A DNA stretch of 64,000 nucleotides from Chara braunii (Eukaryota > Streptophyta > Charophyceae > Charales > Characeae), in contig BFEA01000091.1 in assembly GCA_003427395.1 (NCBI GenBank), forward strand, positions 1,033,731-1,097,730, written 5' to 3'. This document shows positions 11,308 to 20,937 of the stretch, in pieces. A program made the position numbers and the translations under genes. The notes under the pieces were generated by a model that worked only from the letters and a program-made list of their open reading frames with translations, did not search any database and was not told where the DNA came from. The number at the start of each line of letters is the position of its first letter. Position 1 is the stretch's first letter.

Positions 11308-12675
11308 GCTAAATTGGCTGGTTTACCATTGGATCATCTTACTAAGCACGACAGACGTCGGGCTACCGAGAGATCCCAGGATTACCAATGGATCAACGGT
11401 CAACTAGAAAAGCGTAAAACTGACGGATCGGGTTTGTGGTTGACGGTTCCCCATCCATTCCAGAGATATGATTGGACCCGATCTGCTCACGAAGAGCAGG
11501 CCGCTCACTTCGCAATACGTATCACGGAGGCAACTGTAGATCAGAATCGATGGTTCTGGTCTAATATACGGGACGATGTCAGATACGTAGTTGCCAACTG
11601 TCTAGTCTGTGCCGCCGACCGTGCCCCAATACGAGGACCAAACACGATAGTACCGACGAAAGTAGAGCGCCCTTTCCAACGAGTCAGTATGGACACGACA
11701 GATATCGACGTGCCACCTGGCCCAAACCGTTGCGAATATTCTATCCTTTTAGTTTTAATAGACCATTTTTCCAAATACATCGCGGTCTACCCCCGCAAGA
11801 CCCGTAAGGCCGCAGAGATAGCCACGTACATTGATCGGTTCCTCTATACCCACCTAAATATGGAAGAGATTCTAACCGACAACGGTTCCGAATTCAAAGG
11901 CGAGGTGGAGGAGTTGCTCGCACGCCGAGGCATTGCACTTCGACACACGGCACCCCACGTTTCCCAGTCGAATGGGTTGGCCGAAAATGCCAATCGCATG
12001 ATTAAGACTGCCCTTCGTAGAAATCTAGCGGCGCATGACACGCGTCCGTGGCCCGAGATCGTGTACCAAATCGTCGGAATTCATCGGGCCACCCCTCACG
12101 AATCCACGGGGTTCACCCCCTTTCAGCTTCGCACCAATAGCCTCCCATGTGTCGATTACCGGGGCAACTCAGAAATTGTCGAAGCAAGGGGTAGAGACAC
12201 GCGTGCTGCCCTTAAGGCCAAGGCCAAAAGGTACGCGGATTTAATGGAAAGGGTCGTCCTGAAGCTAGCCCGAAAGAGACAGCAAATGACTTATCTAGCC
12301 CACGGGAGGCAAATCCGTAGCTACGAGGCCCGAAATGGGAACGCCGGTCCCCAACATCAATATAAATTAGGGGACCTGGTGTAGGTACGTAAATGTGCAC
12401 GCGACCAGAAACTCGCTTCCAAGTTCTCTGGCTGTTTCCACGTTGTCGAGCTCGGACCCAAGGGTGCCAATACGGTGCGCCTTGCACCCGAGACCAGCGC
12501 CAGCCATAGCTCTGTCCCCATCATCCACGATACCTCTTACATCCGTCCCCTCCCTCCTTCGGATCTCCCTCTGTCTCCCTCGTCTGCTAAAAACGAGGAC
12601 GACGACGATTTAGCTCCCGCCTCGTTCTCTCCCTCTTGTTCCCATCTCTCATCTTCTTCCCCGTCCTCACGATGA
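11308..12675 (+). pseudogene. Ty3/Gypsy integrase with GPY/F C-terminal module
   Basis: Integrase inserts the cDNA copy into host DNA. An HHCC-like zinc region (HEEQAAHFA then CLVC) precedes the catalytic core: first Asp at 11692-11694 (MDTTDI), second Asp at 11878-11880 (TDNGSEF) and Glu at 11983-11985 (NGLAEN), giving a D,D-35-E spacing. RATPHESTGFTPFQL is the usual post-core motif. TAG at 12382 interrupts, and the same frame continues as a GPY/F-type SH3-like module (KFSGCFHVVELGPKGANTVRL, then SYIRPLPP) and a Ser/Pro tail to TGA at 12673. No chromodomain follows the GPY/F module. Confidence 0.9.
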
Positions 12676-13580
12676 GTTTCATCAAGGAGCAAGCTCTTGG
12701 CAATCATCAGCTACAGCCACGTGGGCTTCATCTCAGAGATTCGACAAGTTCGTCATCCGCGGCTCAGTCCCGATCTTCGATGACTGGTGCAGTTCTTCTG
12801 CACCGAGGGTGTGTGTGCCGCCGCTGCGTTCCGATTTGCAGGAAATCCGCAGGCAGTAGTATTGGCAGAGGTGGTGCACACGTGGTTAACCAGGGCTGTT
12901 ATTTTCGACGAATTTTGCACCGAATTGCACCGAAATTGTCATATTGTGCTGATTTTTTGCTTTTTTCTTGTTTTTCTTTTTTTGTGATATATATGTGCTT
13001 TAGGGTACGTCATGTGTGCAGTTTTGACATGTTTGGATCAATAATGAAAAAGTTGGCATTTTGTTGAATTCATTGGACGCTTCATTTTGACTCGGACAGT
13101 GTCTTTGTGTTAGGGTTTCATAGTGTTTTTTTGTTTTTTTCCTCGTTTTTTTTTGCCTGTTTCCATTTTTATGTTTGCACTATGGTCTCATATTGTTTGT
13201 TTTTAAAATTTTTGATGAAATTCGCACCGCAATTGCCAATGAAAACAACGAATATTTGGGCCCCCGTTAACCGCCTCTCAGGTGGTGGCCTCTCATCGGA
13301 GGGCGGCTCCAGGAATGAGCCACGTAACCACGGTTGCTGCCTTCAGCGGCGATATCAGCGCGGTCAGCCCGCTTCGACATACCACGATCTTGACCTCATT
13401 ACGGGAGTGGATGCAGCAGTTATCGACTGAGTGGCATCACGGTGACCGTCTTGCGCGCCCCGGGTGCAACCTCGTCCCAACGTACGGGACAGACTTCGAC
13501 GAGATCTGCACCTCTACGCGCCAGCCGGCAGTTGTGTTCCCCACACTCCGATAGCGACCGAGCCACTGCAAGCACTGAAC
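12676..13580 (+). other. Unassigned sequence after integrase
   Basis: This is where a 3' LTR would be expected, but neither the LTR start block nor the terminal block of the 5' region is visible. Short frames at 12672-13067 and 13282-13554 look weakly protein-like but match nothing I know. The part from 12950 to 13240 is T-rich and non-coding in appearance. Confidence 0.4.

Positions 13581-13612
<32 letters not shown>
13581..13612 (+). repeat. (TA)n microsatellite
   Basis: Sixteen TA units. Similar TA tracts flank the hAT-like elements downstream. Confidence 0.95.
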
Positions 13613-13615
<3 letters not shown>

Positions 13616-13855
13616 GTCAGGTCGAGCGGCAGTGGTCGGGGCCGTTACTAGGCGGCCATGTTGTGCCTCTAGTGCCAGCGGCGTGTCTGGAGTGTATTTT
13701 TTGGCTGTGACAGACCTTTCTTTGTTTCGTGGATGTTTTGCTGGCTTGCGATGGGGTGTGAACCGACAGTCTGTAGAGTTTTCCNTCTGGTGTGGGTGAG
13801 TGATAGTCTACTTTGATTTTGGTTAAAGTAGATTATCATTTACAGTGTAATCAGT

Positions 13856-13937
13856 GAGGGGATTCTGCAGACTGTTGAGGGTTCAGCCTCCTGATGAGTC
13901 GGTGAAACTCCGACGAAACAGTTTGTCACAGCCCCTC
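13856..13937 (+). ncRNA. Hammerhead ribozyme candidate (type III)
   Basis: All conserved core elements are present in order. Stem III 5' strand is 13867-13875 with the cleavage triplet GTT at 13874-13876; scission is predicted after 13876. Stem I is GAGG/CCTC (13877-13880 with 13887-13890) closing loop GTTCAG. The invariant CTGATGA is at 13891-13897. Stem II is GTCGG/CCGAC (13898-13902 with 13910-13914) closing loop TGAAACT. The invariant GAAA is at 13915-13918, and stem III 3' strand is 13918-13926, nine pairs including two wobbles. GAGGGG at 13856-13861 pairs with CCCCTC at 13932-13937 beyond an internal loop, lengthening stem III. TTCA in loop I can pair with TGAA in loop II, the kind of loop contact that active hammerheads use. 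GTT is an allowed (NUH) but less common site. Hammerheads are known in plant retrozymes and Penelope-like elements. Only one copy was seen in the window. Confidence 0.8.
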
Positions 13938-14009
13938 GTTTGTTGTCCTCTTCTCTCTCTCTGCCTACGGTTCACCGGGCAGTTCTGTTTGTGACGATAT
14001 ATATATATA

Positions 14010-14770
14010 CAAGGTTGCTGGCGTTTGGGACGGGCCGAACGCCCGAACCCGAACGCCCGAACGTATGGGACCCCTTGGGGATGCGTTCGTCCGTTCGGGC
14101 CGAACGCGGACCCAAAAAAAAAAAAAGAAAAAAAAAAAACTCATCAAACAAATCTGAAAAAAAAATATCTTATGGAGAAAAATAAATCAAACAAGATTTG
14201 CCCGAGCATTACATCCGAATTCCTTACAAATTTGAGCTAAAAAGAAAATACAGAAAATAAATACTAATAATAAAAATAAATAAAAATAGAAAGAGAATTA
14301 AATTTAGTGAGTGCGCGAGCATGTTTTCGACACCGCCATCTTTGTCAATTTTTCGCATTGTTTTGGCATAGCTAAATGCCCTGAAAATTTACAGATGTGT
14401 ACTTCACATAATACAAAATCCACTAAAAACGTTTCAAAAAATAATAAAATTGTTTAAACCCCTAACTAAAGTGAAAACAAAAAGTAAAAAGTGAAAAAAT
14501 ACATGGGCGAGCACGTTTTGACATCGAAATCTTTGGCGATTTTTAATTCCTATTTGGATGAGCCAAATGACTTGAAACTTTTTCGGCAGGTACCGCACGT
14601 CATAGAGAACTTAGCAAAAAACATTCAGAAAAAAATAATTATTTTTAGGCCCCAAAATATGTTTTTGTGGGGGCCGAACTTCGTCGGGTTCGGGCCCCAT
14701 ACGGGACCCCGAACGCCCGTACGTACGGAGGTCGGCCCAGGGACCTCCGTGCGTACGGGCTGGTGACCCT
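14010..14770 (+). mobile_element. hAT-like non-autonomous DNA element, copy A
   Basis: Starts CAAGGTTGC and ends GGTGACCCT, bounded on both sides by TA-rich DNA. The better-preserved copy B shows imperfect terminal inverted repeats beginning CAGGGT. Subterminal GAACGCCC repeats at the 5' end are the type of clustered motif that transposases bind. The interior is AT-rich with A tracts and no transposase. Assignment to hAT rests on the CAGGGT-type terminus and short TIR. Confidence 0.5.
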
Positions 14771-14829
14771 ATATATATATATACTATATATATATTTATT
14801 TATATATATATATAAATATATATATATAT

Positions 14830-15071
14830 GCTTGGACTAGAACAAACTTTGTAAATCAATACAACTGAAACTGGAAACCGGGTCCAATATCTTTTTACTA
14901 GGACGATTACTTTCCACAGAAATTGACCTTGAAGCTCAGTAAAAGGGTAGGTGAAAAATTCCACTTTGATGAAAGGTCCCTACTACTTTCACGATGAAAC
15001 CACCAGTACTTCCTAGAGTCATGCTTGTTATTTAACCACATCTTATATAGCCAACACAGTTAGGTTTACCG
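14830..15071 (+). repeat. Duplicated flank, copy 1
   Basis: About 240 bases nearly identical to 16325-16566, including GGAAACCGGGTCCAAT and a TTATATAGCC box. With the adjacent element copies it shows that a roughly 1.5 kb block was duplicated. Confidence 0.85.
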
Positions 15072-15089
15072 ATTTTTTTTTTTTTTTTG

Positions 15090-15499
15090 ACATTGACAAA
15101 TGCCCTGAAAATTTACAGATATGTATTTTACATAATCAATAACTTATTAAAAAAAAATTAAAAAATAATAAACTTTTTGAGGCCCCGAAATCAAGTGAAA
15201 ACAAAAAGTTAAAAATGAAAAAAAACTAAATAGTGAGTGGGCGAGCAAGTTTTGACACCCCCATCTTGGACGATTTTTCATGTTTTTTTGGCTTAGGAGA
15301 ATGGCGTCAAAATTTATAGGCGTGTAGATTACATCATAGAGAACTCACAAAAACAATTTCAGAAAAAAAAACTTATTTTAAGGCCCCGAAATAGTTTTTG
15401 GCGGGGGCCGAACCAGGAGGTGTTCGGCCCCAGAACGGGACCCCGAACGCCCGAACGTTCGGGGGCCAGCCCGGGGGCCCCCAAACATTCGGTCAGGTA

Positions 15500-15504
<5 letters not shown>
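15090..15504 (+). mobile_element. 5'-truncated relative of the hAT-like element, copy C
   Basis: Shares the internal AAATGCCCTGAAAATTTACA block and the 3' arrangement of GC-rich box then GGTAACCCT followed by TA repeats. A T17 tract replaces the 5' half. Its 3' GC-rich section differs from copies A and B, so it is a subfamily member. Confidence 0.5.
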
Positions 15505-15531
<27 letters not shown>

Positions 15532-15535
15532 GATA

Positions 15536-16280
15536 CAGGGTTGCCGGCGTTCGGGACGGGCCGAACGCCCGAACCCGAACGCCCGAACCCGAACGCCCGA
15601 ACGTATGGGACCCCTTGGGGATGCGTTCGGCCGTTCGGGCCGAACGCGGACACAAAAAAAAGAAAAAAAAAAAAAGAAAACTCGTCAAACAAATCTGAAA
15701 ACAAGATATGTTATGGAGAAAAAAAAACTTAACAAGATTTTCCCGAGCATTACATCCGAATTCCTTACCAAATTTGAACTAAAAATAAAATACGGAAAAT
15801 AAATACTAATAATAAAAATAAAAAGAGAATTAAATTTAGTGAGTGCGCGAGCATGTTTTCGACACCGCCATCTTTGTCGATTTTTCGCATTTTTTTGGCA
15901 TAGCTAAATGCCCTGAAAATTTACAGATGTGTACTTCACATAATACAAAACCCACTAAAAACGTTTCAAAAAGTAATAAAATTGTTTAGACCCCTAACTA
16001 AAGTGAAAACAAAAAGTAAAAAGTGAAAAAATACATAGGCGAGCACGTTTTGACACCGAAATCTTTGGCGATTTTTAATTCCTATTTGGATGAGCCAAAT
16101 GACTTGAAACGTTTTCGGCAGGTACCGCACGCCATAGAGAACTTACGAAAAAACATTCAAAAAAAAATATTTATTTTTAGGCCCCGAAATATTCTTTTGC
16201 GGGGGCCGAACGCCACCGGGTTCAGGCCCCGTACGTACGGAGGTCGGCCCGGGGACCTCCGTACGTACGGGCTGGTGACC

Positions 16281-16282
<2 letters not shown>
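15536..16282 (+). mobile_element. hAT-like non-autonomous DNA element, copy B
   Basis: Begins CAGGGTTGCC and ends GGTGACCCT (reverse complement AGGGTCACC), so the terminal repeats match imperfectly. Both ends sit in TA repeats, the likely target. It carries three tandem CGAACGCC-type motifs near the 5' end and an 18-bp perfect hairpin near the 3' end. Interior matches copy A closely. Confidence 0.55.
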
Positions 16283-16324
<42 letters not shown>

Positions 16325-16325
<1 letters not shown>

Positions 16326-16566
16326 CTCGGACTAGAACAAACTTTGTAAATCAATACAACCGAAACTGGAAACCGGGTCCAATATCTTCTTACTAGGACG
16401 ATTACTTTCCAAAAGAATTTACCTTGAAGCTCAGTAAAAGGGTAGGGGAAAACTTCCGCTTTAATGAAAGGTCCCTACTACTTTCACGATGAAACCACCA
16501 GTACTTCCTAGAGTCATGCCCGTTATTTAACCACATCTTATATAGCCAACACAATTAGGTTTACCG
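16325..16566 (+). repeat. Duplicated flank, copy 2
   Basis: Second copy of the 14830-15071 segment, with scattered substitutions. The similarity ends after TTAGGTTTACCG, where 16567 onward becomes unique. Confidence 0.85.
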
Positions 16567-17465
16567 TTCAGAACACGTTTAACCACATCTTATATAGCAC
16601 ACTTATATATGAGGCAAGAGACGCACGCTGAAGCAACCTCAACAGAAGAAGACACGACAATATATGGCAACAACAAGATATATAGATAGATAGTACGTAA
16701 ATAGTAAGTCTCTCTCAACAGCTCAGGATAACAACATTATAAGTGATAGCTCACTAAATACTCCATTACCAAACTTCTTGTAAAGCGTCGGGACATTCAC
16801 TTCCCGGTCCCTCATGCATACTTACAAACCATGCGTACAGTTCTTTTGTTTCTCATATTGTATTATACAAGGACGCTGGACCCGATTTCCAACAGGTGTT
16901 GCTCCCCACCAATAGATGGAGCCTCCCCGACAATGCTAGTGGTGTCTGCTCTTATTAGCACCCATAGCAGACGATCGGGTTGTTTCGAGGGGAAAAAAAA
17001 AAATGCACCACGATTTTAGGAAACGTATGGACTATTATAGGAGTGCCCAAATTCATCCGACTATAAACGTTTATACTTTTTTTTTTTTTCCGCGGCCGAC
17101 AGTTGGGCGAAGTACTGGTGGTTTAATGGAAAAGGAGGCCGGAAATCCTCACGAAGAACCCGGAATGGCCATTACCCAGATTTGGCTCTGCTGGAAACCG
17201 GGTCCTGTGTCCTTCAAAAAAAGAAAACCTTGAAGCTAAGTAAAAAGGGCATCTGACACTAGAATCTTCTAGAAATCAGCTATACCTATCAAGAAATATC
17301 CAAAAAAATCTCATAATTCCTTAAGCACAGTTCACATTAAAATTTGATGTTTTGGGTTGCTATTAGTCCCCCGACTGATAGCTGGGGGTTCCTGTATCAA
17401 CTAAATCTTTCTTATATCTATAAATTTCAATCATCCACAAGTTCTTGATTTCATTCAATTTAACT
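16567..17465 (+). other. Intergenic sequence with a LINE 3'-end remnant
   Basis: AAGGACGCTGGACCCG near 16870 followed by CAGGTGTTGCTCCCCACC is a decayed copy of the 3' UTR motif shared by the LINEs in this window. GGAAACCGGGTCC near 17196 is the same motif on the other strand. No coding signal is visible. Confidence 0.35.
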
Positions 17466-17602
17466 GAAAGCGTACGCCCCCTCAACTCCCCCCCCCCGAA
17501 GGCCACGTACGGAGGGCCCAAACTCCGTACATACGGGCCGCACGGGCGCCGGGGGGCCATACGTACGGTCGTACGGAAGTACGGAAGTACGGACGGGCCG
17601 TC
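17466..17602 (+). repeat. CGTACG-rich repeat, possible hAT-like end fragment
   Basis: Contains many GTACGG and CGTACG motifs and GTACGGAGGGCCC, resembling the GC-rich 3' section of the elements at 14010 and 15536. It may be a degraded terminal fragment of that family. Confidence 0.35.
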
Positions 17603-18181
17603 CCCGTTTAAGGTGACTACACTGTTCCAGAGACTTAGCTTCTCATCCGACAATGCGTCAAGTGGACAATTTTGTTGAGAAATGTGGATCCCATAACTTT
17701 TCGATGTAGGAGGGTACGTTTTCGGGTTTTGTGTACGCGGCGAGTAGTCCGTGACGGACGACCCAACGGCGCTACACAAAATGGAAAGCTCGAGGGTCCC
17801 TACCGAAAAAGCTGCCGCGAAAATGAGTCGTCCTTTTCGATGTCCGCCTGTGGTCGCGTGGTCCATCAGTAGAGAAGAGGACCGTGCGACGTGTGCGGGC
17901 TGCTTTCCCAGTAGTGCGACATTATGGGGCCCGCCGTTGTCCCGTGGTCGCTCAAGGCATTTTGTGGCAGTTCCCGTTGGGTAGCGAAAGGAGTCATTTA
18001 TTGAAGTGTTGTGTGCGCGCTTCATTATTTTCGAATAATTTAAAACGAGGTGGGCGTGGTAGCATGTGTACAGCAGTCGTTTCCTGGCCATTTGCATAGT
18101 CTACGGAATCGCTTCCATAGCCGGCGTGCGCAAGCAAGGCAGCGGTTTTGCAGTTTTCGTCGTCGTGTGCGACAAGCAGGT

Positions 18182-19892
18182 ATGGAGCAGAATCGCAACC
18201 GGAGTCTGTCTGCGTCGGCCTTGTCGACCCGCATGGAATCTGCGAGCGGAGATGTGCCGCCATCGATCTCGGCAGCTGGAGCATGGCCAAGGTGGGGCAG
18301 CGCGGCTCTGCGGGTCCCTTCTATGCCCGGTGGTCTCCCCCCTTTGCCGACTTTCAAGGCGCTTCCGCAGTGGGACTGTCGAAATGTGTTCTCACCGCCA
18401 AGGTCGGACACGTACACAAGCATGCCTCCGCAACGTGCTAAGGAATCCTTGTCCTCCCTCATGGGCCAGGCTGCAGGTGGCCAACCACAATTACCGTTTC
18501 AGAGAGGTTTTCCCACGCCAATGGGTTGGGGATGCCGCATGAGCGCGCAGGCGTTCCACGTATGCAGAGGTCGAGGTCCTTCGACGACTCGATTACAGGT
18601 GGGGGAGTCCCATACGAGCGTGGCAAGTGAAGATGGTAGAGCGGCGATGCAGACTTCCAACATGGAAGTCGGCCTTTGTGGGCAGGCGGAGACGCAAAGA
18701 GGGGCCTTTGGCGGTACAGGTGGGGGAGTCCATACGGGCGTGGCAGGCGAAGATGGTAGAGCGGCGATGCAAACTTCCAACATGGAAGTTGGCCTTCGCG
18801 GGCAGGCGGAGACGCAAAGAGGGGCCTTTGGCGGGGGAGGTCCCCCCCCCATCTGCCCCATCGCCCGATCGAATGGATTTCACACCGCAGGCAATGGAAG
18901 ATGGGGAGAGTTGGCGACCCTCCCCCAACGCAAGGGCGCAGGACGCATGCAGTGGTCCTGTGGAGGACATTGTCAGGACGCAGGCAGCGCAGGGGATGGT
19001 GACTGCAGGTGTGGAGGAGACAGGAGACGACAGTAAGAACTTGGCAACGACGAGCAATGTTGGTGGAATTGGAGAGTCTGCAGCAAAAGGAAAGAGCCGG
19101 GGTGATAATTGGAGATTGGATGAAACATTGGCGCTGCTATGATACCTAGTGGAAGAGGATGCACGTTAACAGACCGAGGAGGCAGCAAATGAAGGGGAAG
19201 AAAGAGAGGTATGAGTGGGTGGTGTCGAAGATGGTGCGACAAGGCTTGGCGAAAAGACTGGTGGGGGAGTGCGAGAGAAAGTTCTACGCTCTCGTGGACC
19301 ACGCGAAGAAAATCAGGGACTTCAATAACTGGTCCGGCGAGCGAATCTACTGGAACATGGACAAACAAGAGAGAAAGCAGGTCGGCTTGCCCAAGCATTA
19401 TGAGCGGCGATGCTGGGACGTGATCCAGTGGAAGTTGGGAAGTCTTCCGGGTCTTGCGACCGGGTGGTAAACTCCGTTATGTTCTTGGAGGTGCCACCAG
19501 CGCTGTCACATCAAATGACGAAAGGGGGGGGCACGAGTGAGGGGACTGTGCCACGCAGGCGGGCGGAGAGTGACATGTCGGAGGGGTCGAAGTACCAGTG
19601 CACCGGAGGAGGAGGGAGACGAGGCAGGTCGGACTCCCCAGCTGCAGGTGGGAGAGACGAAACCATGTCGGACATCACGACAACTTTGGCGGATTCGAAC
19701 AAACAAAATGCGGAAATGCTTGTGGGAACTTTCGTGACTGCGTTGGAGGGGCTGAATAAGACGATGGCGGACGGCAATACCGCTTTGCTCCAATGCTTCG
19801 TCGTGCTGACGAGGCCCTTGGCCGGATGTTTTGCGCGTGATTCCAACGGCCACGGGGACAGGGACGGGGAAGGTCGACCTCATGAGCAATGA
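18182..19892 (+). pseudogene. Myb/SANT-like (trihelix-type) DNA-binding protein, frameshifted
   Basis: The coding signal starts at ATG 18182 (MEQNRNRSLSAS), a Ser/Pro/Met-rich N-terminus. An extra C in the CCC at 18609-18611 shifts the frame: the tandem copy 121 bases later has CC and stays open. Two 40-residue basic repeats (each with a RRRRK block) follow, then an acidic linker. The Myb/SANT-like domain runs from about 19110 (WRLDETLALL) through a TGA at 19140, a frame change near 19160, YEWVVSKMVRQGL, RKFYALVDHAKKIRDFNNWSG and RRCWDVIQWKLG near 19440. A further frame change leads to a C-terminal tail with ETMSDITTTLADSN and LEGLNKTMADGN, ending at TGA 19890. It is intronless. Domain identity is fairly secure; any function in this copy is lost. 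Confidence 0.6.
18595..18835 (+). repeat. Tandem duplication of about 120 bp
   Basis: Unit one is 18595-18715 (121 bases) and unit two 18716-18835 (120 bases), nearly identical. In the correct frame each encodes 40 residues. The one-base length difference is the frameshift described for the surrounding gene. Confidence 0.9.
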
Positions 19893-20106
19893 GGTCAGCG
19901 CTCGGATTTGGGCATTGTGATGTGGGTGGTGGAGATGGTCGGATCCCACCACGCCTCCCCTCATTGCGCCTTCCATCGTTGTCATTGTCTTCTCTCGTGG
20001 TGGTCGGTGAGTGTGTTGTTTGGTTGTGATGTACGAGTTTATCTTTATTTTTTTGTGCCTTTCGTTCGTGGTTCTGTGTGTGCAGTACTCCCTTTGAGCC
20101 GCCGGC
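19893..20106 (+). other. 3' flank of the Myb/SANT-like pseudogene
   Basis: T-rich sequence with a GTGAGTGTG-like site near 20008 and a pyrimidine-rich TGTGTGTGCAG near 20078-20085, which could mark a short intron. Nothing confirms splicing. Confidence 0.25.
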
Positions 20107-20340
20107 ATGGAACCCACATCTTCCCCTGCCAAAATTCCTCTCGACGAAGTTCCAAACATGGCTGGAGACTTCGCACTCGTGCACCACCGAATGATAGAAA
20201 ATGCGCACGAGCTCGGAAGAAAGAGAGGGGTCTTTTTTTAGCGTGTGCATACGATGGTTGCGGAGCTGAAGCGAATATGCGTCGATGTCGATGGCGCGAA
20301 CTTGAGGGAGGTCGTTGCCACATCCAAGTTCGTGAATAGG
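20107..20340 (+). pseudogene. Unidentified short coding-like segment
   Basis: One frame from ATG 20107 reads MEPTSSPAKIPLDEVPNM and then ALVHHRMIENAHELGRKRG to a TAG at 20239. It resumes in the same frame as MVAELKRICVDVDG and LREVVATSKFVNR before running into the LINE end at about 20345. The composition and helix-like pattern look protein-coding, but I recognise no family. It may be an exon of a host gene cut by the LINE, or chance. Confidence 0.25.
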
Positions 20341-20344
20341 AGAA

Positions 20345-20866
20345 AACTTCCAGGTAACCAGAAAGCAAGGAAATGGTTTTGGGATACTTGGGGACGGGAC
20401 TCATCCCTAGTTAAACTAGACTCTGTTGGTAGGCTTCATTTTTGTCAGTGGTTGCTGTCACCACTAGGACACGGAGAGTACTTTACCTCCCCCCCATGGA
20501 GTCTTGCTTAACTATAGGAGAGGTGGATGGGTGGAAAGGTATTGATGCTTCTTGGGACGCTTCCTGGTGTTTCACCCCCCTTTTTTTTCTATTTTGGGGA
20601 ACTTCTTGAGAAGGGACACTGGACCTGGTTTCCAGAAGCCTAAGCTGGGTAACGGCCCCAGAATCGCTCGGGTCTTTTTTGTGGGGTTTCCGGGGGCAAG
20701 GTCCCACTTGCGCCTATTAGGAGATTTCGACGGTTGATCTTTGCTATCTACGGTCAGTATCTCCTAATTCGTGCAAGTGGGACCTAGCCCCCGGCCCTGT
20801 ACCGTCCAGGTTTTCTTTTGTAAGGGAAAGTTCTATTGTTCTCCAAAAAAAAAAAAAAAAAAAAAN
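20345..20866 (+). mobile_element. 5'-truncated LINE 3' end with polyA tail
   Basis: Encodes only the last part of ORF2 (RKWFWDTWGRDSSLVKL to LLSPLGHGEY, frame closing near 20511), matching the C-terminus of the LINE at 37890-42244. It continues with the shared 3' UTR (GGGACACTGGACCTGG) and a 20-base polyA at 20846-20865. A palindromic MITE sits in its 3' UTR. Truncation is typical of target-primed reverse transcription. Confidence 0.85.
20694..20791 (+). mobile_element. Palindromic MITE family A, copy 1
   Basis: TIRs GGGCAAGGTCCCACTTGC and GTGCAAGTGGGACCTAGCCC enclose a short imperfect palindrome with CTACGGTCAGTAT. It interrupts the LINE 3' UTR at a CCGG that is unbroken in the related LINE near 42173, so the insertion is clear. 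Confidence 0.8.
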
Positions 20867-20937
20867 AAGTTGTTGTGCGCAAAATGGGAGTGAATCCTCG
20901 GCTAGAACATGGAAAGATACACCGAAAAACGAAATGA

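Larger units (their letters stand above)
1041..12675 (+). mobile_element. Degenerate Ty3/Gypsy LTR retrotransposon
   Basis: The order PBS, gag with CCHC knuckle, aspartic protease, RT, RNase H, integrase, GPY/F is diagnostic of Ty3/Gypsy (integrase after RT). A PHD-type finger sits between RNase H and integrase. The frames carry nonsense codons near 6575, 6658, 6928, 7149, 7467, 8322, 8987, 9314, 10010, 10580, 11305 and 12382, plus frameshifts near 6550 and 8495, so it cannot make a functional polyprotein. A 155-base N gap lies inside pol. No 3' LTR was found in the 900 bases after integrase, so the copy is truncated or its 3' LTR is too diverged to see. Confidence 0.85.

Noticed and set aside
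12672-13067. Possible env-like ORF after integrase
   Set aside because: No signal peptide, transmembrane or fusion features in a convincing order, and the frame is not supported.
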